From Limibacter armeniacum (lineage in GTDB: Bacteria > Bacteroidota > Bacteroidia > Cytophagales > Flammeovirgaceae), in contig NZ_JBAJNO010000003.1 of the NCBI RefSeq assembly GCF_036880985.1, positions 248,001 through 312,000 on the forward strand: DNA of 64,000 nucleotides. The letters are read 5' to 3'. The position numbers were made by a program, and so were the translations under genes. Positions 28,443 to 36,960 of the stretch are shown in pieces (the stretch's first letter is position 1; every line of letters starts with the position of its first letter). A model generated the notes under the pieces. That model was not told the origin of the DNA. It worked only from the letters and a program-made list of their open reading frames with translations, and searched no databases.

Positions 28443-29711
28443 ATGATGACTCGATACTTAAATACAATTGCTGCTTTGGCTATCGGAACCTTTGTTGTTG
28501 CAGGTTGTTCTTCCAAAGCTGAGACGGATACTTCAAGCCGTCCGAACTTGGAGATCAGCTTGACCAATCCGCTAACGTCTGAAAGGACAGAAGTGGTGGA
28601 GGTTACAGGATTTGAAGCAAACAGTCCGTTGGCTAAGCATGCCGTAGGTATTGTAAAAGTGGATGGGAAGGAAGTGGAGTATATTGATGTGGATGGAGAC
28701 AAACAGGTCGACAAACTGCTTGTGAAAGCCACTTTCAAACCGGAGGAAACCATCCGGTTGAATTTGGCAAAAGAAAAAAAAGTACCCAATGGTGTGACAG
28801 GGCTTAAAAAAACACAGGCTGAAATTTCCCATAAAGAAGGCGGAGAGTGGAATGGTAGAAAATATGAAGGAGGAGAGTTTAAAAATGTAAAGTCACTGCG
28901 TGTGCCTGAGTCGCATACAGACCACTCATATTATATCAGGTATGAAGGACCTGGCTGGGAGAATGAGCAGATCGGGTACCGCTTTTATCTGGACTGGCGA
29001 AATGCCATCGATATATTCGGAAAGAAGGTTGATACGCTTGTCTTACAAAATGTAGGGCAGGATGGGTTTGACTCTTATCATGAGCCTTCCGGTTGGGGAA
29101 TGGACATTCTAAAAGCCGGAAAGTCTTTGGGAATCGGTTCAATTGGACAGTACATCAACGGAAGTGTAGCACATTTTGAGCAGACCGATTCAGTTACTTG
29201 TAGCATTACAGAAAACAACTGTCTCGCTTCTTCCATTACAACATCATACTTTGGTTGGGAAACGTCAGCTCAGAAAGCAGACCTGACTTCTGTATTGAAT
29301 ATCCAGTCATCAGATAGAGCAGTAAAACATGTAGTGACCACTAACCAAGCGCTTGAGGGCTTTTGTACTGGAATCGTAAAACATGAAAAAGGAGATAGAA
29401 TAGAATCGCTGATAAGCTCCAACGGATGGGTGTACCTAGCAACTTACGGTGAACAAAGCCTTGCGGAAGATAAGCTTGGTTTGGCAATTATATTTAATAC
29501 CAAAGATGTTCAGCAAGTTGTAGATGGGGAACATGACCACCTGTTGGTTTTCAAACCTACCACAGCGCCTATTACCTATTATTTGTTAGGTGCTTGGGAA
29601 CAGGAAAAAAATGGGATTACATCGCGAGAGAAGTTTGTCAGTTATTTGAATGAAAGAGTCAACAGGTTAAATAACCCAATTGAGGTACAGCTTAACTTCA
29701 ATGGTCAATAA
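28443..29711 (+). CDS. DUF4861-family lipoprotein, last gene of pectin operon
   Basis: This is a 422-residue lipoprotein with lipobox VVAGC (about Cys22). Its core (about 155-400) matches the DUF4861 family, with YYIRYEGPGWENEQIGYRFYLDWRNAIDIFGKK and the downstream SYHEPSGWGMDILKAGKSLG. The function of the family is not established. It recurs with GH88/GH105 enzymes, so a role on unsaturated or free uronates is a reasonable inference. The first 130 residues may form a separate beta-sandwich. It ends the operon before a strong terminator. A paralogue starts at 62961. Confidence 0.82.
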   Translation: MMTRYLNTIAALAIGTFVVAGCSSKAETDTSSRPNLEISLTNPLTSERTEVVEVTGFEANSPLAKHAVGIVKVDGKEVEYIDVDGDKQVDKLLVKATFKPEETIRLNLAKEKKVPNGVTGLKKTQAEISHKEGGEWNGRKYEGGEFKNVKSLRVPESHTDHSYYIRYEGPGWENEQIGYRFYLDWRNAIDIFGKKVDTLVLQNVGQDGFDSYHEPSGWGMDILKAGKSLGIGSIGQYINGSVAHFEQTDSVTCSITENNCLASSITTSYFGWETSAQKADLTSVLNIQSSDRAVKHVVTTNQALEGFCTGIVKHEKGDRIESLISSNGWVYLATYGEQSLAEDKLGLAIIFNTKDVQQVVDGEHDHLLVFKPTTAPITYYLLGAWEQEKNGITSREKFVSYLNERVNRLNNPIEVQLNFNGQ

Positions 29712-29746
29712 GTTTAGTAGCAGAACAGATGATCAAAATCAATAAT

Positions 29747-29775
29747 ACCTCTCCTTTTGGGAGAGGTTTTTTTGT
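29747..29775 (+). terminator. Intrinsic terminator of the pectin operon
   Basis: An 8-bp stem (ACCTCTCC with GGAGAGGT), 5-base loop and seven T close the susC-to-DUF4861 operon. Confidence 0.9.
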
Positions 29776-29882
29776 TTGCCCCCTTTCAGTGATGGGAAAA
29801 TCAATGTTAAGTAGTGAATTGTTGCATTTTTCTTAGAATGTTTAGCATATTATTATCTGAAAATAAACCAATTCAAAATTTC

Positions 29883-32039
29883 ATGAAAAATACATTTACA
29901 AGAAAATGGCCAATTCTGCTGACAGTCTGTTTGGGAACAGCCTTGGCAGGATGCAATGTCAGTGAGCAGGATAAGCCAGCAACACTGTCAGAGAATCAAC
30001 TATTGAATGAATGGAAAGGTGCATACCAAGGGTTGCCTGCTTTTGACAAGATGAAGCTGGAAGATTTGAAACCTGCACTGGAAGAGGCAATGGCAATGAA
30101 CCTGCAAGAGGTTGAGACAATTGCTAACAATACGGAAGCGCCCACATTTGAAAATACGATTGTGGCAATGGAAGGAGCAGGTAAGGCATTGGATAGGGTG
30201 CTGACCTATTATTATATATGGAGTAGCAACCTTTCCACTCCGGAGTTTAGGGAAATCCAAAAGGAAATGGCTCCAAAACTTTCAGATTTTCGCTCCAAGA
30301 TTATTCAGAATGAGCAGCTGTTCGACAGGGTGAAGTCCATTTACGATGCATCAAAAGAGGCACCATTGGAGGCAGACCAGCAAAGGGTTTTGGAATTGAC
30401 ATATTCAAACTTTGCCATCAATGGCGCGGAGCTCGATTCTACAGGGAAAGCACGATATGCAGCAATCAATAAGGAGCTTTCTGAGTTATATACCAATTTC
30501 AGCAGCAATGTACTGGCAGATGAAGAAGGGTATGTGACATACCTTACTGAAGATCAGTTAGGAGGCTTGCCGGAATCATTGGTAAAATCGGCAGCAAAAG
30601 CCGCAGCAGACCATGGGAAAGAAGGTATGTATGCAGTTACAAATACCCGCTCGTCAATGGATCCATTCCTAACCTATTCGGATGAAAGGGAATTGAGAGA
30701 GCAGGTTTGGAAAAACTATTATTCAAGAGGGGATAATGGTGATGAGCATGACAACAATCAAATCATCACAGATATCCTGAAACTCAGAGACGAGCGTGCC
30801 GAGCTTTTGGGGTTTGACAACTTCGCACAATGGAGATTGCAAAACCGTATGGCGAAGACACCAGAAAATGCCATGACCATGATGCGTAAGGTGTGGCCTG
30901 CTGCCGTAGCCAGAGTAAAAGAAGAAGTGGCAGACATGCAGTCAATTGCTGACCAGCATGGAGATGGCATTACCATTGCGCCTTGGGATTACCGCTATTA
31001 TGCTGAAAAAGTAAGAAAAGCCAAGTATGACCTCGATTCGGATGAGGTAAAGCAATACCTGCAACTGAGTAAGTTAAGAGAGGCCATGTTCTTTGTGGCA
31101 GGTGAGCTGTTTAACTTCAAGTTTACGCCAGTGCAGGAAGGTTCAGTTCCTGTATTCCATGAGGATGTAAAAGTTTGGGAAGTAACTGACAAGACCTCAG
31201 GTGAGCATATCGGGCTTTGGTACCTAGACCCATATGCAAGACCTGGCAAGCGCTCGGGTGCTTGGGCTACCACATATCGTTCACATACCACATTTGAGGG
31301 TAAACAAAATGTATTGAGTTCCAACAATTCCAACTTTATAAAACCAGCACCGGGTGAAGCAGTACTGGTTTCTTGGGATGATGCAAGAACGTTCTTCCAT
31401 GAGTTTGGTCATGCGTTGCACTTCCTTTCATCAGAGGTGAAATACCCAACACTGAATGGTGCTGTTCGTGACTATATTGAATTCCAGTCACAACTGTTGG
31501 AAAACTGGTTGCTGACAGATCTGGTAATCAATAACTACTTGGTGCATCACAAAACAGGTGAACCGATCCCCATAGAACTGGTAGCCAAGATTAAAAAAGC
31601 ATCTACTTTTAATGAAGGCTTTGCTACAACTGAATACTTGGCCTCAGCACTGATGGATATGTATTACCATACTACAGACCCTGAGACAATAGAGCCAGAT
31701 GCATTCGAAAGAGAAACGTTGGAGACGTTGAATATGCCAGAAGAGCTGGTGATGCGTCACCGTTCTACACATTTCAGCCATATATTCTCGGGCGAAGGTT
31801 ATGCAACAGGGTATTATGGTTATATGTGGGCAGACGTGTTGACTTCCGATGCTGTTGAGGCATTCAAGGAAACAGAAGGTGGTTTTTATGATAAGGAGTT
31901 GGCAGCAAAAATGGTTAAATACCTGTTTGCTCCTCAAAACACCCTTGACCCTGCAGAAGCCTATAGAAAGTTCAGAGGCAGGGATGCAGATATCAATGCT
32001 TTGATGAGAGAAAGAGGCTTTCCAGTTACAGAAATGTAA
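29883..32039 (+). CDS. M3 family zinc oligopeptidase (Dcp/OpdA type), lipoprotein
   Basis: I start this gene at the ATG giving MKNTFTRKW and a lipobox (TALAGC, Cys about 24); an upstream ATG at 29814 would bury the signal. The product is a 718-residue peptidyl-dipeptidase-like enzyme. It shows the thimet-family zinc site HEFGH at residues 506-510 (FFHEFGHALHFLSS) and the downstream STFNEGFATTEYLASALMDMYYH helix with the third ligand. The helical N-terminal half is typical of M3. It has its own terminator and appears to be a general peptide scavenger, unrelated to pectin. Confidence 0.92.
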   Translation: MKNTFTRKWPILLTVCLGTALAGCNVSEQDKPATLSENQLLNEWKGAYQGLPAFDKMKLEDLKPALEEAMAMNLQEVETIANNTEAPTFENTIVAMEGAGKALDRVLTYYYIWSSNLSTPEFREIQKEMAPKLSDFRSKIIQNEQLFDRVKSIYDASKEAPLEADQQRVLELTYSNFAINGAELDSTGKARYAAINKELSELYTNFSSNVLADEEGYVTYLTEDQLGGLPESLVKSAAKAAADHGKEGMYAVTNTRSSMDPFLTYSDERELREQVWKNYYSRGDNGDEHDNNQIITDILKLRDERAELLGFDNFAQWRLQNRMAKTPENAMTMMRKVWPAAVARVKEEVADMQSIADQHGDGITIAPWDYRYYAEKVRKAKYDLDSDEVKQYLQLSKLREAMFFVAGELFNFKFTPVQEGSVPVFHEDVKVWEVTDKTSGEHIGLWYLDPYARPGKRSGAWATTYRSHTTFEGKQNVLSSNNSNFIKPAPGEAVLVSWDDARTFFHEFGHALHFLSSEVKYPTLNGAVRDYIEFQSQLLENWLLTDLVINNYLVHHKTGEPIPIELVAKIKKASTFNEGFATTEYLASALMDMYYHTTDPETIEPDAFERETLETLNMPEELVMRHRSTHFSHIFSGEGYATGYYGYMWADVLTSDAVEAFKETEGGFYDKELAAKMVKYLFAPQNTLDPAEAYRKFRGRDADINALMRERGFPVTEM

Positions 32040-32061
32040 TGTAAACCTATTGGAATAAAGA

Positions 32062-32095
32062 AACGGGTTGCCTAATAAGGGCAACCCGTTTTTCT
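32062..32095. terminator. Intrinsic terminator
   Basis: An 11-bp stem (AACGGGTTGCC with GGCAACCCGTT) and a short T-run lie after the M3 peptidase gene. The AT-rich flanks could also serve the convergent gene. Confidence 0.87.
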
Positions 32096-32139
32096 AAAAA
32101 TACAGCATTAGACCTCAAATGGTGCACTCTGAAAGTCGA

Positions 32140-33336
32140 TTAATGACCGTAGTTGGTTTCAACACCTAGTAAAGTCATCTGGAAAGGAGCTGCAGACACA
32201 GCAAAAGTCTGTGTTTCTTGTAGATCTGTTAGGTCATACTGTTTGACTGACCCTTGATCGGGGAACAGTAGGTAAAGGAAGTTGGAAGTAGCTTGTGCAA
32301 CTGGTAGTGATTCAGCATCAGAAGCTACAGCAGCAAAAACACTTTCTTTGTGCTGAGTAGTTGCTGTAGTCAAGTTATAAGTAGTGACTGCACCGCTATA
32401 GTGCGTCACAATAATGGTTTCTCCTTTATAGTCAGCAGTACATTGCAGCATATCCGTTGTTTCAACTAAAGGAATGATTTGGCTGTTTTGAACATCAATT
32501 TCATAAACCCCTTTGTCTTTAGTATAACCAAAAAACTTGTTGGCATATTGGGCATAATAAATGGCGCCAAGCCAAGACTCACCAAAAGTTTCAGGGTAGG
32601 AAATCAGACTCTGAGTACCTGAAGAAGAGATGACTAATACTCCATCTCTAGAGCCGAATAAAGCATTGCCACCATCAGAGGCATTTCCATGAATCCCTTT
32701 GGTTTGTATCGTGGAAGCATAAACCAGCTCTCCATCTTGGTCAATGATCCTAACTCGCTCAGGGAGGGAACCGGCAATACTGCCATCTTTCTCGGTTACA
32801 GCATAAAGACCATTGTCAAATTTTGCCATTGCTCCATGATGCGCCTCAAGGTTTGCCTGAACTTCTTTCAGGGTAGCATTTTCACCATAGAAATCATTCT
32901 CGTTTCCTATGCTTAAGGTTCCCGATCCGTCATTGAATATGATAATTTCATTCCCCTTACTTTTAAAGTGTGTAGGAGCTAACCCATTACTGCTGGTATC
33001 TGTCCATCCGGCAGTTGTCAAGTCAGCATGGTCTCCATGACTTTTGACTCCTGCGTCAAATACTTGAACATAATTGTTGTCACGGAAAATAAGCGCAGCA
33101 AATTGCCCTGATCCAGTTGGATAGATTCTTCCTGAAGCGTATTGCGCTTCAAATGTTTCAATACCTGCACTATAAGGTGTCAGTAAAGTGACCTGATTGG
33201 ATACTTTGTCTGTTACTGCAATTCTGATAAACTCGTACTCCGTTTGCTCTGGAGTTATCGTATCATGCTCATCGTTACACCCCCATAGTCCTAAAGTTGC
33301 AATACCTGTAATGAGTAAAAGTTTTTTTAGTTTCAT
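32140..33336 (-). CDS. AztD-like metal-binding beta-propeller lipoprotein
   Basis: The ATG at 33336 gives a 398-residue lipoprotein (lipobox LGLWGC). A longer frame starting at 33399 would place its N-terminus across both operator palindromes and lack a signal. The WD40/NHL-like propeller carries histidine clusters in the positions seen in zinc metallochaperone AztD: KSHGDHAD, LEAHHGAM and GIHGNASDGGNALFGSRDGVLV. AztD hands zinc to the binding protein of an AztABC transporter in proteobacteria. No transporter gene is adjacent here. Control by a metal-responsive repressor is suggested by two upstream palindromes overlapping the probable promoter. Confidence 0.65.
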   Translation of the reverse strand: MKLKKLLLITGIATLGLWGCNDEHDTITPEQTEYEFIRIAVTDKVSNQVTLLTPYSAGIETFEAQYASGRIYPTGSGQFAALIFRDNNYVQVFDAGVKSHGDHADLTTAGWTDTSSNGLAPTHFKSKGNEIIIFNDGSGTLSIGNENDFYGENATLKEVQANLEAHHGAMAKFDNGLYAVTEKDGSIAGSLPERVRIIDQDGELVYASTIQTKGIHGNASDGGNALFGSRDGVLVISSSGTQSLISYPETFGESWLGAIYYAQYANKFFGYTKDKGVYEIDVQNSQIIPLVETTDMLQCTADYKGETIIVTHYSGAVTTYNLTTATTQHKESVFAAVASDAESLPVAQATSNFLYLLFPDQGSVKQYDLTDLQETQTFAVSAAPFQMTLLGVETNYGH

Positions 33337-33352
33337 AATTCTAATTTTAAAA

Positions 33353-33367
33353 TGCGACATGGTCGCA
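33353..33367. promoter_or_regulatory. Operator-like palindrome 1 (AztD-like gene)
   Basis: TGCGACATGGTCGCA is a perfect 6-bp inverted repeat with a 3-base centre, 17 bp upstream of the start codon. It overlaps a minus-strand AATATTTG box (33366-33373) that resembles the Bacteroidota -7 element. Confidence 0.6.
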
Positions 33368-33392
33368 AATATTGAATTAGAATTAAATAAAA

Positions 33393-33405
33393 GCAACAAT
33401 GTTGC
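33393..33405. promoter_or_regulatory. Operator-like palindrome 2 (AztD-like gene)
   Basis: GCAACAATGTTGC is a perfect 13-bp palindrome. It shares the form GCRAC-N3-GTYGC with palindrome 1, whose centre is 39 bp away. On the minus strand it contains a TTG 20 bp before the AATATTTG box, which would make it the -33 region. Confidence 0.6.
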
Positions 33406-33633
33406 GTTTAAAAATTGAAGGTTTAGGAGTATTTATTTGTTTATCAAGTAGGTACGTTTTGCTGATTTGATGGAGTGTGATGGAGAGGAAGGTGATTGGT
33501 TATGGACATGGAATTGCTGATATCAACGTTTCACCTTTCTAAGACATATAACTGTACTTTTTATGGTGAAAGAGGAGCTATTTTTAATCCGAATAAATAG
33601 CAAAATCCCTTAAATTGGACGAAAAATAACTAT

Positions 33634-33969
33634 ATGACTTTGATCGAAAAAATTAAGACTGCACCACAAACTATTTCTTTTCAAGAAGTGATTGCTTATA
33701 TCGATGAGCACTTTGCGTTTACGCCAACCAAGTTTACCAACGGAGAAACTGTCAATGAGGTAAACCAAAATAATGGCTCTTGCAAGATCTTTTATTTTGC
33801 AAAGCTAAGACAGCTAAGCCCTGAGCAAACACTACAACTTTTTGGAGATTACTACCGAGTAGATGTATTGCAAAATCCTGAAGGAACAGACCACCAAAAT
33901 ATCCGCAACTTTATGCAAAGTGGTTGGGAAGGTATCGCATTTGAAGGAGAAGCATTAAGTGCTAAATAA
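33634..33969 (+). CDS. HopJ-family protein
   Basis: This 111-residue cytosolic protein matches the HopJ family, with ISFQEVIAYIDEHFAFTPTKFTNG, SCKIFYFAKL, LFGDYYRVDVLQNPEGTDHQNIRNFM and GWEGIAFEGEAL. The family takes its name from a Pseudomonas type III effector. Homologues are common in free-living bacteria and algae and have no known secretion signal there, so a housekeeping role is more likely. It is monocistronic, and a terminator follows. Confidence 0.88.
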   Translation: MTLIEKIKTAPQTISFQEVIAYIDEHFAFTPTKFTNGETVNEVNQNNGSCKIFYFAKLRQLSPEQTLQLFGDYYRVDVLQNPEGTDHQNIRNFMQSGWEGIAFEGEALSAK

Positions 33970-34000
33970 TTCAGTAGTTGATACCAAGCAATATATGTCA

Positions 34001-34039
34001 AAGGCAGTGCTCATTTTATGAGGCTGCCTTTTCTTTTTT
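34001..34039. terminator. Bidirectional terminator
   Basis: Outer stem AAGGCAG with CTGCCTT encloses CTCAT/ATGAG around TTT, and a T-rich tail follows. It lies between the convergent HopJ-family and esterase genes. Confidence 0.8.
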
Positions 34040-34967
34040 AAAAGACCTTATCCAGAAAATTACAGATGTGCGTGATTGTTGCATTATGCCAAGGGTGAAA
34101 CAGCCAAAACGAGTGGGGTGCATCACCCATTTCTACCTTTTTGATTAGAATGCCATGCTTGTTCAAGGCTTCCATATAAGCAAGATGTCCTGCCAGAAAT
34201 CGAGGGTGTTTACTGGCAATAAAAAGAGTAGGAGGAGTAGTTTGGTTTACATGGGATAATGCAGAAGCCTCTTCCCAGGTACTGCTTTTTTCTTCATAAG
34301 TTCCACCCAGCCATTGTGCAGCCATTGTGCCTTCTTTTGAAACGGGGTGCTTGAATGCTAAAACCCCATCTACATCAATGATCGCCTGTACATCAGCGTT
34401 GTATGGGGTTTCCGTGAACGTCTCAAAATGTGTGATGCCGTTTGTAGTGCCAACCAATGAAGCTAATTGTCCACCAGCTGAGAAACCAATAATGGCAACT
34501 TTTTCGAGGTCATAATCCCTTGACTTAAACCACTTGATAGCATCCTTTAAGTCATATACAGCAGCAGGGTAGGGAGCCTCCAATGACATTCGGTATTCTG
34601 GAACGCATACCCAATAACCTTTGTCGGCAAGTTTTTCAGCAATGGATTTCATCATGGATTTATCTCCTGTTCGCCACCCTCCTCCATGTACCAAAACAAG
34701 CCCATTCCTTTTTGTATTGGGTTTTGTAGGGTAATATATATCCGCTTTGATTTCACGGTTTCCTATTCTTTTGTAGGTCAGGTCATTTTGGGTAATAACT
34801 TGAAGCTTACCATCAGCTGTAGGTATCGAGATATTGGGGTATTTTACTTTAATTTTTTTGTAAGCACTTTGTATGGTATAGCTACTGTCTCTGGGTACTT
34901 GAGCCGCTAATTGGAAGGAAAAAGCAATTAAAGTCAGGAGGGTTGAAATTGTTTTGATTAGTTTCAT
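34038..34967 (-). CDS. Exported alpha/beta-hydrolase (BD-FAE-like esterase)
   Basis: This 309-residue secreted protein has a signal peptide ending near QLAAQ (about residue 23). The alpha/beta-hydrolase domain (about 85-309) shows the oxyanion motif HGGGW, the nucleophile elbow GFSAGG, Asp in the IDVDG region and His in DAPHSF. This is the layout of BD-FAE and acetylesterase-like enzymes. Removal of acetyl or feruloyl groups from plant polysaccharide would fit the surrounding pectin genes, but the gene stands alone. General lipase or peptidase activity cannot be excluded. Confidence 0.82.
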   Translation of the reverse strand: MKLIKTISTLLTLIAFSFQLAAQVPRDSSYTIQSAYKKIKVKYPNISIPTADGKLQVITQNDLTYKRIGNREIKADIYYPTKPNTKRNGLVLVHGGGWRTGDKSMMKSIAEKLADKGYWVCVPEYRMSLEAPYPAAVYDLKDAIKWFKSRDYDLEKVAIIGFSAGGQLASLVGTTNGITHFETFTETPYNADVQAIIDVDGVLAFKHPVSKEGTMAAQWLGGTYEEKSSTWEEASALSHVNQTTPPTLFIASKHPRFLAGHLAYMEALNKHGILIKKVEMGDAPHSFWLFHPWHNATITHICNFLDKVF

Positions 34968-35036
34968 AAAAAATGGCTCTTAGGTTTCAATTCGTTCTTT
35001 CAGAAATGGTAAATCTATTTGCTTTATCAATAGACA

Positions 35037-35052
35037 TTATCACGATTAACAA
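35037..35052. repeat. IS left terminal inverted repeat
   Basis: TTATCACGATTAACAA is the exact reverse complement of 36024-36039. Confidence 0.88.
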
Positions 35053-35101
35053 AAAGTTGTGAATTAGGAACAAAAGAAGGCGACAAAGCACTCATTTAGT
35101 T

Positions 35102-36022
35102 GTGAAACCTAAATCCATAAGTGCCCGTCGCCTACAGAGTTTAACGTCCTTGACCAAGGAAGAGTTGAGAGAATTGGAAGGAATTTTCTCATATGTTTAT
35201 GTTGAAGCCTTACAGCAGTATACCATGAAAGGGAGGCCTCGCAGGAAGCCTTTGAAGAAGCTGGATGATTACCGTAACAGCAGTCTCCAAGGGATAGAGA
35301 CTAAACTCTTTTTTATTCTATATAGCTTGAAGGAGAATCCCACGCAAGAATCACTAGGATTGTATTTCAATATCAGTCAAAGTAAGGTAAGTGAATGGCT
35401 ATATTTCCTGGGAAACTGCTTACTACAAACATTAAATTATGTAGGAGAGCTACCTGCCAATGTAATGGAAGAGTTTCGAAAAAAACTTAAGCCTTACTAG
35501 AGTGAAGTATTCTTAGTGGATGGAGTAGAACGCCTCATACAGCGTCCAAAGGACTCGGAAAAGCAAAAGATGAACTACAGTGGAAAGAAGAAGAGACATA
35601 CTACCAAGAACCTTGTCATCACCGACAAAGAGGGTAAGCAAGTGCTCTATCTTTCTGAGACTGTAGCAGGTAGTATTCATGATAAAAAGCTTTTTGATCA
35701 ACAACAGTTTGCCTTTCCTAAAAAAGGTATCAAGCTACTGGGGGACTTAGCCTTCAAGGGCATTGATCTTGATAATGTTACATTCATTGTGCCTATCAAA
35801 AAACACAAAGGGATTGAGCTACCTGATTTTATGAAAGAGGCGAATAGAAAGCTGGCAAGTATAAGGGTTCGTGTTGAGCATGCTATCTGCGGGATTAAAA
35901 GGCTCAGAATCCTCAAGGATATTTTCAGGCTAAGAAGAGAAGGGGCATTAGATAGAGTGATGAAAATTGGAGCGGGTTTACATAACTTCAGATCTCGAAG
36001 GAGAAGACTTGTTAATACATAG
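35102..36022 (+). pseudogene. DDE transposase (IS5/ISL2 type) interrupted by an in-frame TAG
   Basis: The 132-codon first part (35102-35500) holds the N-terminal helix-turn-helix region (QESLGLYFNISQSKVSEWL). The same frame resumes after TAG (35498-35500) and runs to 36022. The second part has the catalytic acids: Asp in VDGVERLIQRPKD, Asp in LLGDLAFKGID and Glu in RVRVEHAICGIKRL. Because both parts share one frame, this is a nonsense change rather than a frameshift; intact length would be 306 residues. A GTG at 35516 could start a truncated catalytic half lacking the DNA-binding region. The element is probably immobile unless TAG is read through. Confidence 0.85.
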
Positions 36023-36023
36023 A

Positions 36024-36039
36024 TTGTTAATCGTGATAA
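36024..36039. repeat. IS right terminal inverted repeat
   Basis: TTGTTAATCGTGATAA matches the left end in inverted orientation over 16 bases. Confidence 0.88.
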
Positions 36040-36042
36040 ATA

Positions 36043-36753
36043 CTAATTATCAGGTACAAAATCTTTCTTTAATTCATGGAAGTATGAATTTGCCAATTCA
36101 TTATTCTCTGATGAGAAGGATGATATTTCATCGGGTAAGACTAACTTTATTTGATAACGCAAGTCAGTATCCTGATTTTTCAAAAACTCTTCAATTAAAA
36201 GACTTCTTCTCTTAATTAATAGTCTGCTTGATATTTCCTCGCATTCTGAAATTTCGGATTCAGTCATTTCAAAGTGAGTCCCACTATCCCAATCATAGTC
36301 ACCATAATAATGACCATTCCACTTGGAAAAATATCCTTTCGTTTCCCAAGGCCCATTGCCTTTACTTACCTGAACTAAAGGTGACCTGGCCCAATAATAT
36401 GCCTTACAGACACCAATCTTAGTTTGGTTATTACCCTCTTGAAAACGTTGGTTAAGCAATTCAAAGACTCGTTCAAAACCAAACACTCTTAAACAAGGAC
36501 TTATATATTCTTCATTTAAGCTTGGGTCTGATTCATTAATTGCAGCATCAATAAATGTTTCGAAAAGTTGTTCAGGAATATTCTTTTGGAGAGCAAAAAG
36601 GTTGGCCACAAACCACTTCTTATCATCTTGTTTTAAGTATTCTGAACAAATTTCAATTTCTTTTTCATTCCATACTCTACTAAGTTCCCTAATCACATAA
36701 ACAATTTCAGGAAACCAGTACTTTCCGTGAGAGCGAATTTCTTCTTTTCCCAT
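36043..36753 (-). CDS. Hypothetical cassette protein, helical
   Basis: The product has 236 residues from ATG at 36753; a TTG four codons earlier is also in frame. It has no signal peptide. The first 130 residues look like short alpha-helical repeats (HEAT-like in spacing, an impression only). The second half contains an aromatic KGYFSKWNGHYYGDYDWDSG patch. I do not recognise the family. It is the last gene of the minus-strand array, and its stop codon lies 3 bp from the insertion sequence, so the C-terminus may have been altered by the insertion. Confidence 0.55.
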   Translation of the reverse strand: MGKEEIRSHGKYWFPEIVYVIRELSRVWNEKEIEICSEYLKQDDKKWFVANLFALQKNIPEQLFETFIDAAINESDPSLNEEYISPCLRVFGFERVFELLNQRFQEGNNQTKIGVCKAYYWARSPLVQVSKGNGPWETKGYFSKWNGHYYGDYDWDSGTHFEMTESEISECEEISSRLLIKRRSLLIEEFLKNQDTDLRYQIKLVLPDEISSFSSENNELANSYFHELKKDFVPDN

Positions 36754-36801
36754 TGTACATTCCAAGTTTTATAAATCTCCTGTATTGCCATTCTTCAATG
36801 T

Positions 36802-36957
36802 GTTACAACGCCTCCAGTATGTGGAGTAGCGTAAATTTATTGTAAGATAGTTTCGGTTTACTATGTAGGCAAATCGTAGATTTGCCGGGGTGTCCAAGTA
36901 GTACAATCGCTACGAAACATGCTACTAGCTATTACATCATACTGCTTGTTGTGAGTG
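36802..36957 (-). repeat. attC-like inverted repeat A
   Basis: The outer arms ACAAC (36805-36809) and GTTGT (36948-36952), and the inner arms CAGTATG (36815-36821) and CATACTG (36938-36944), are separated by unequal spacers (5 and 3 bases). This asymmetry is typical of integron attC sites. The centre contains another hairpin, CGGCAAATC.GATTTGCC-like, near 36870-36890. Confidence 0.5.
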
Positions 36958-36960
36958 TTT

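Larger units (their letters stand above)
35037..36039 (+). mobile_element. IS5-family (ISL2-like) insertion sequence with disrupted transposase
   Basis: An element of about 1.0 kb is bounded by 16-bp perfect terminal inverted repeats (35037-35052 and 36024-36039, TTATCACGATTAACAA). It contains one DDE transposase frame interrupted by a TAG codon. A target duplication could not be fixed because the repeat ends are AT-rich. Its right end lies three bases from the stop codon of the neighbouring minus-strand gene, so it forms the left border of the cassette-like region. Confidence 0.85.

Noticed and set aside
33634-33969. Type III secretion effector
   Set aside because: The family name is historical. 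No type III secretion genes are visible and the protein has no secretion signal.
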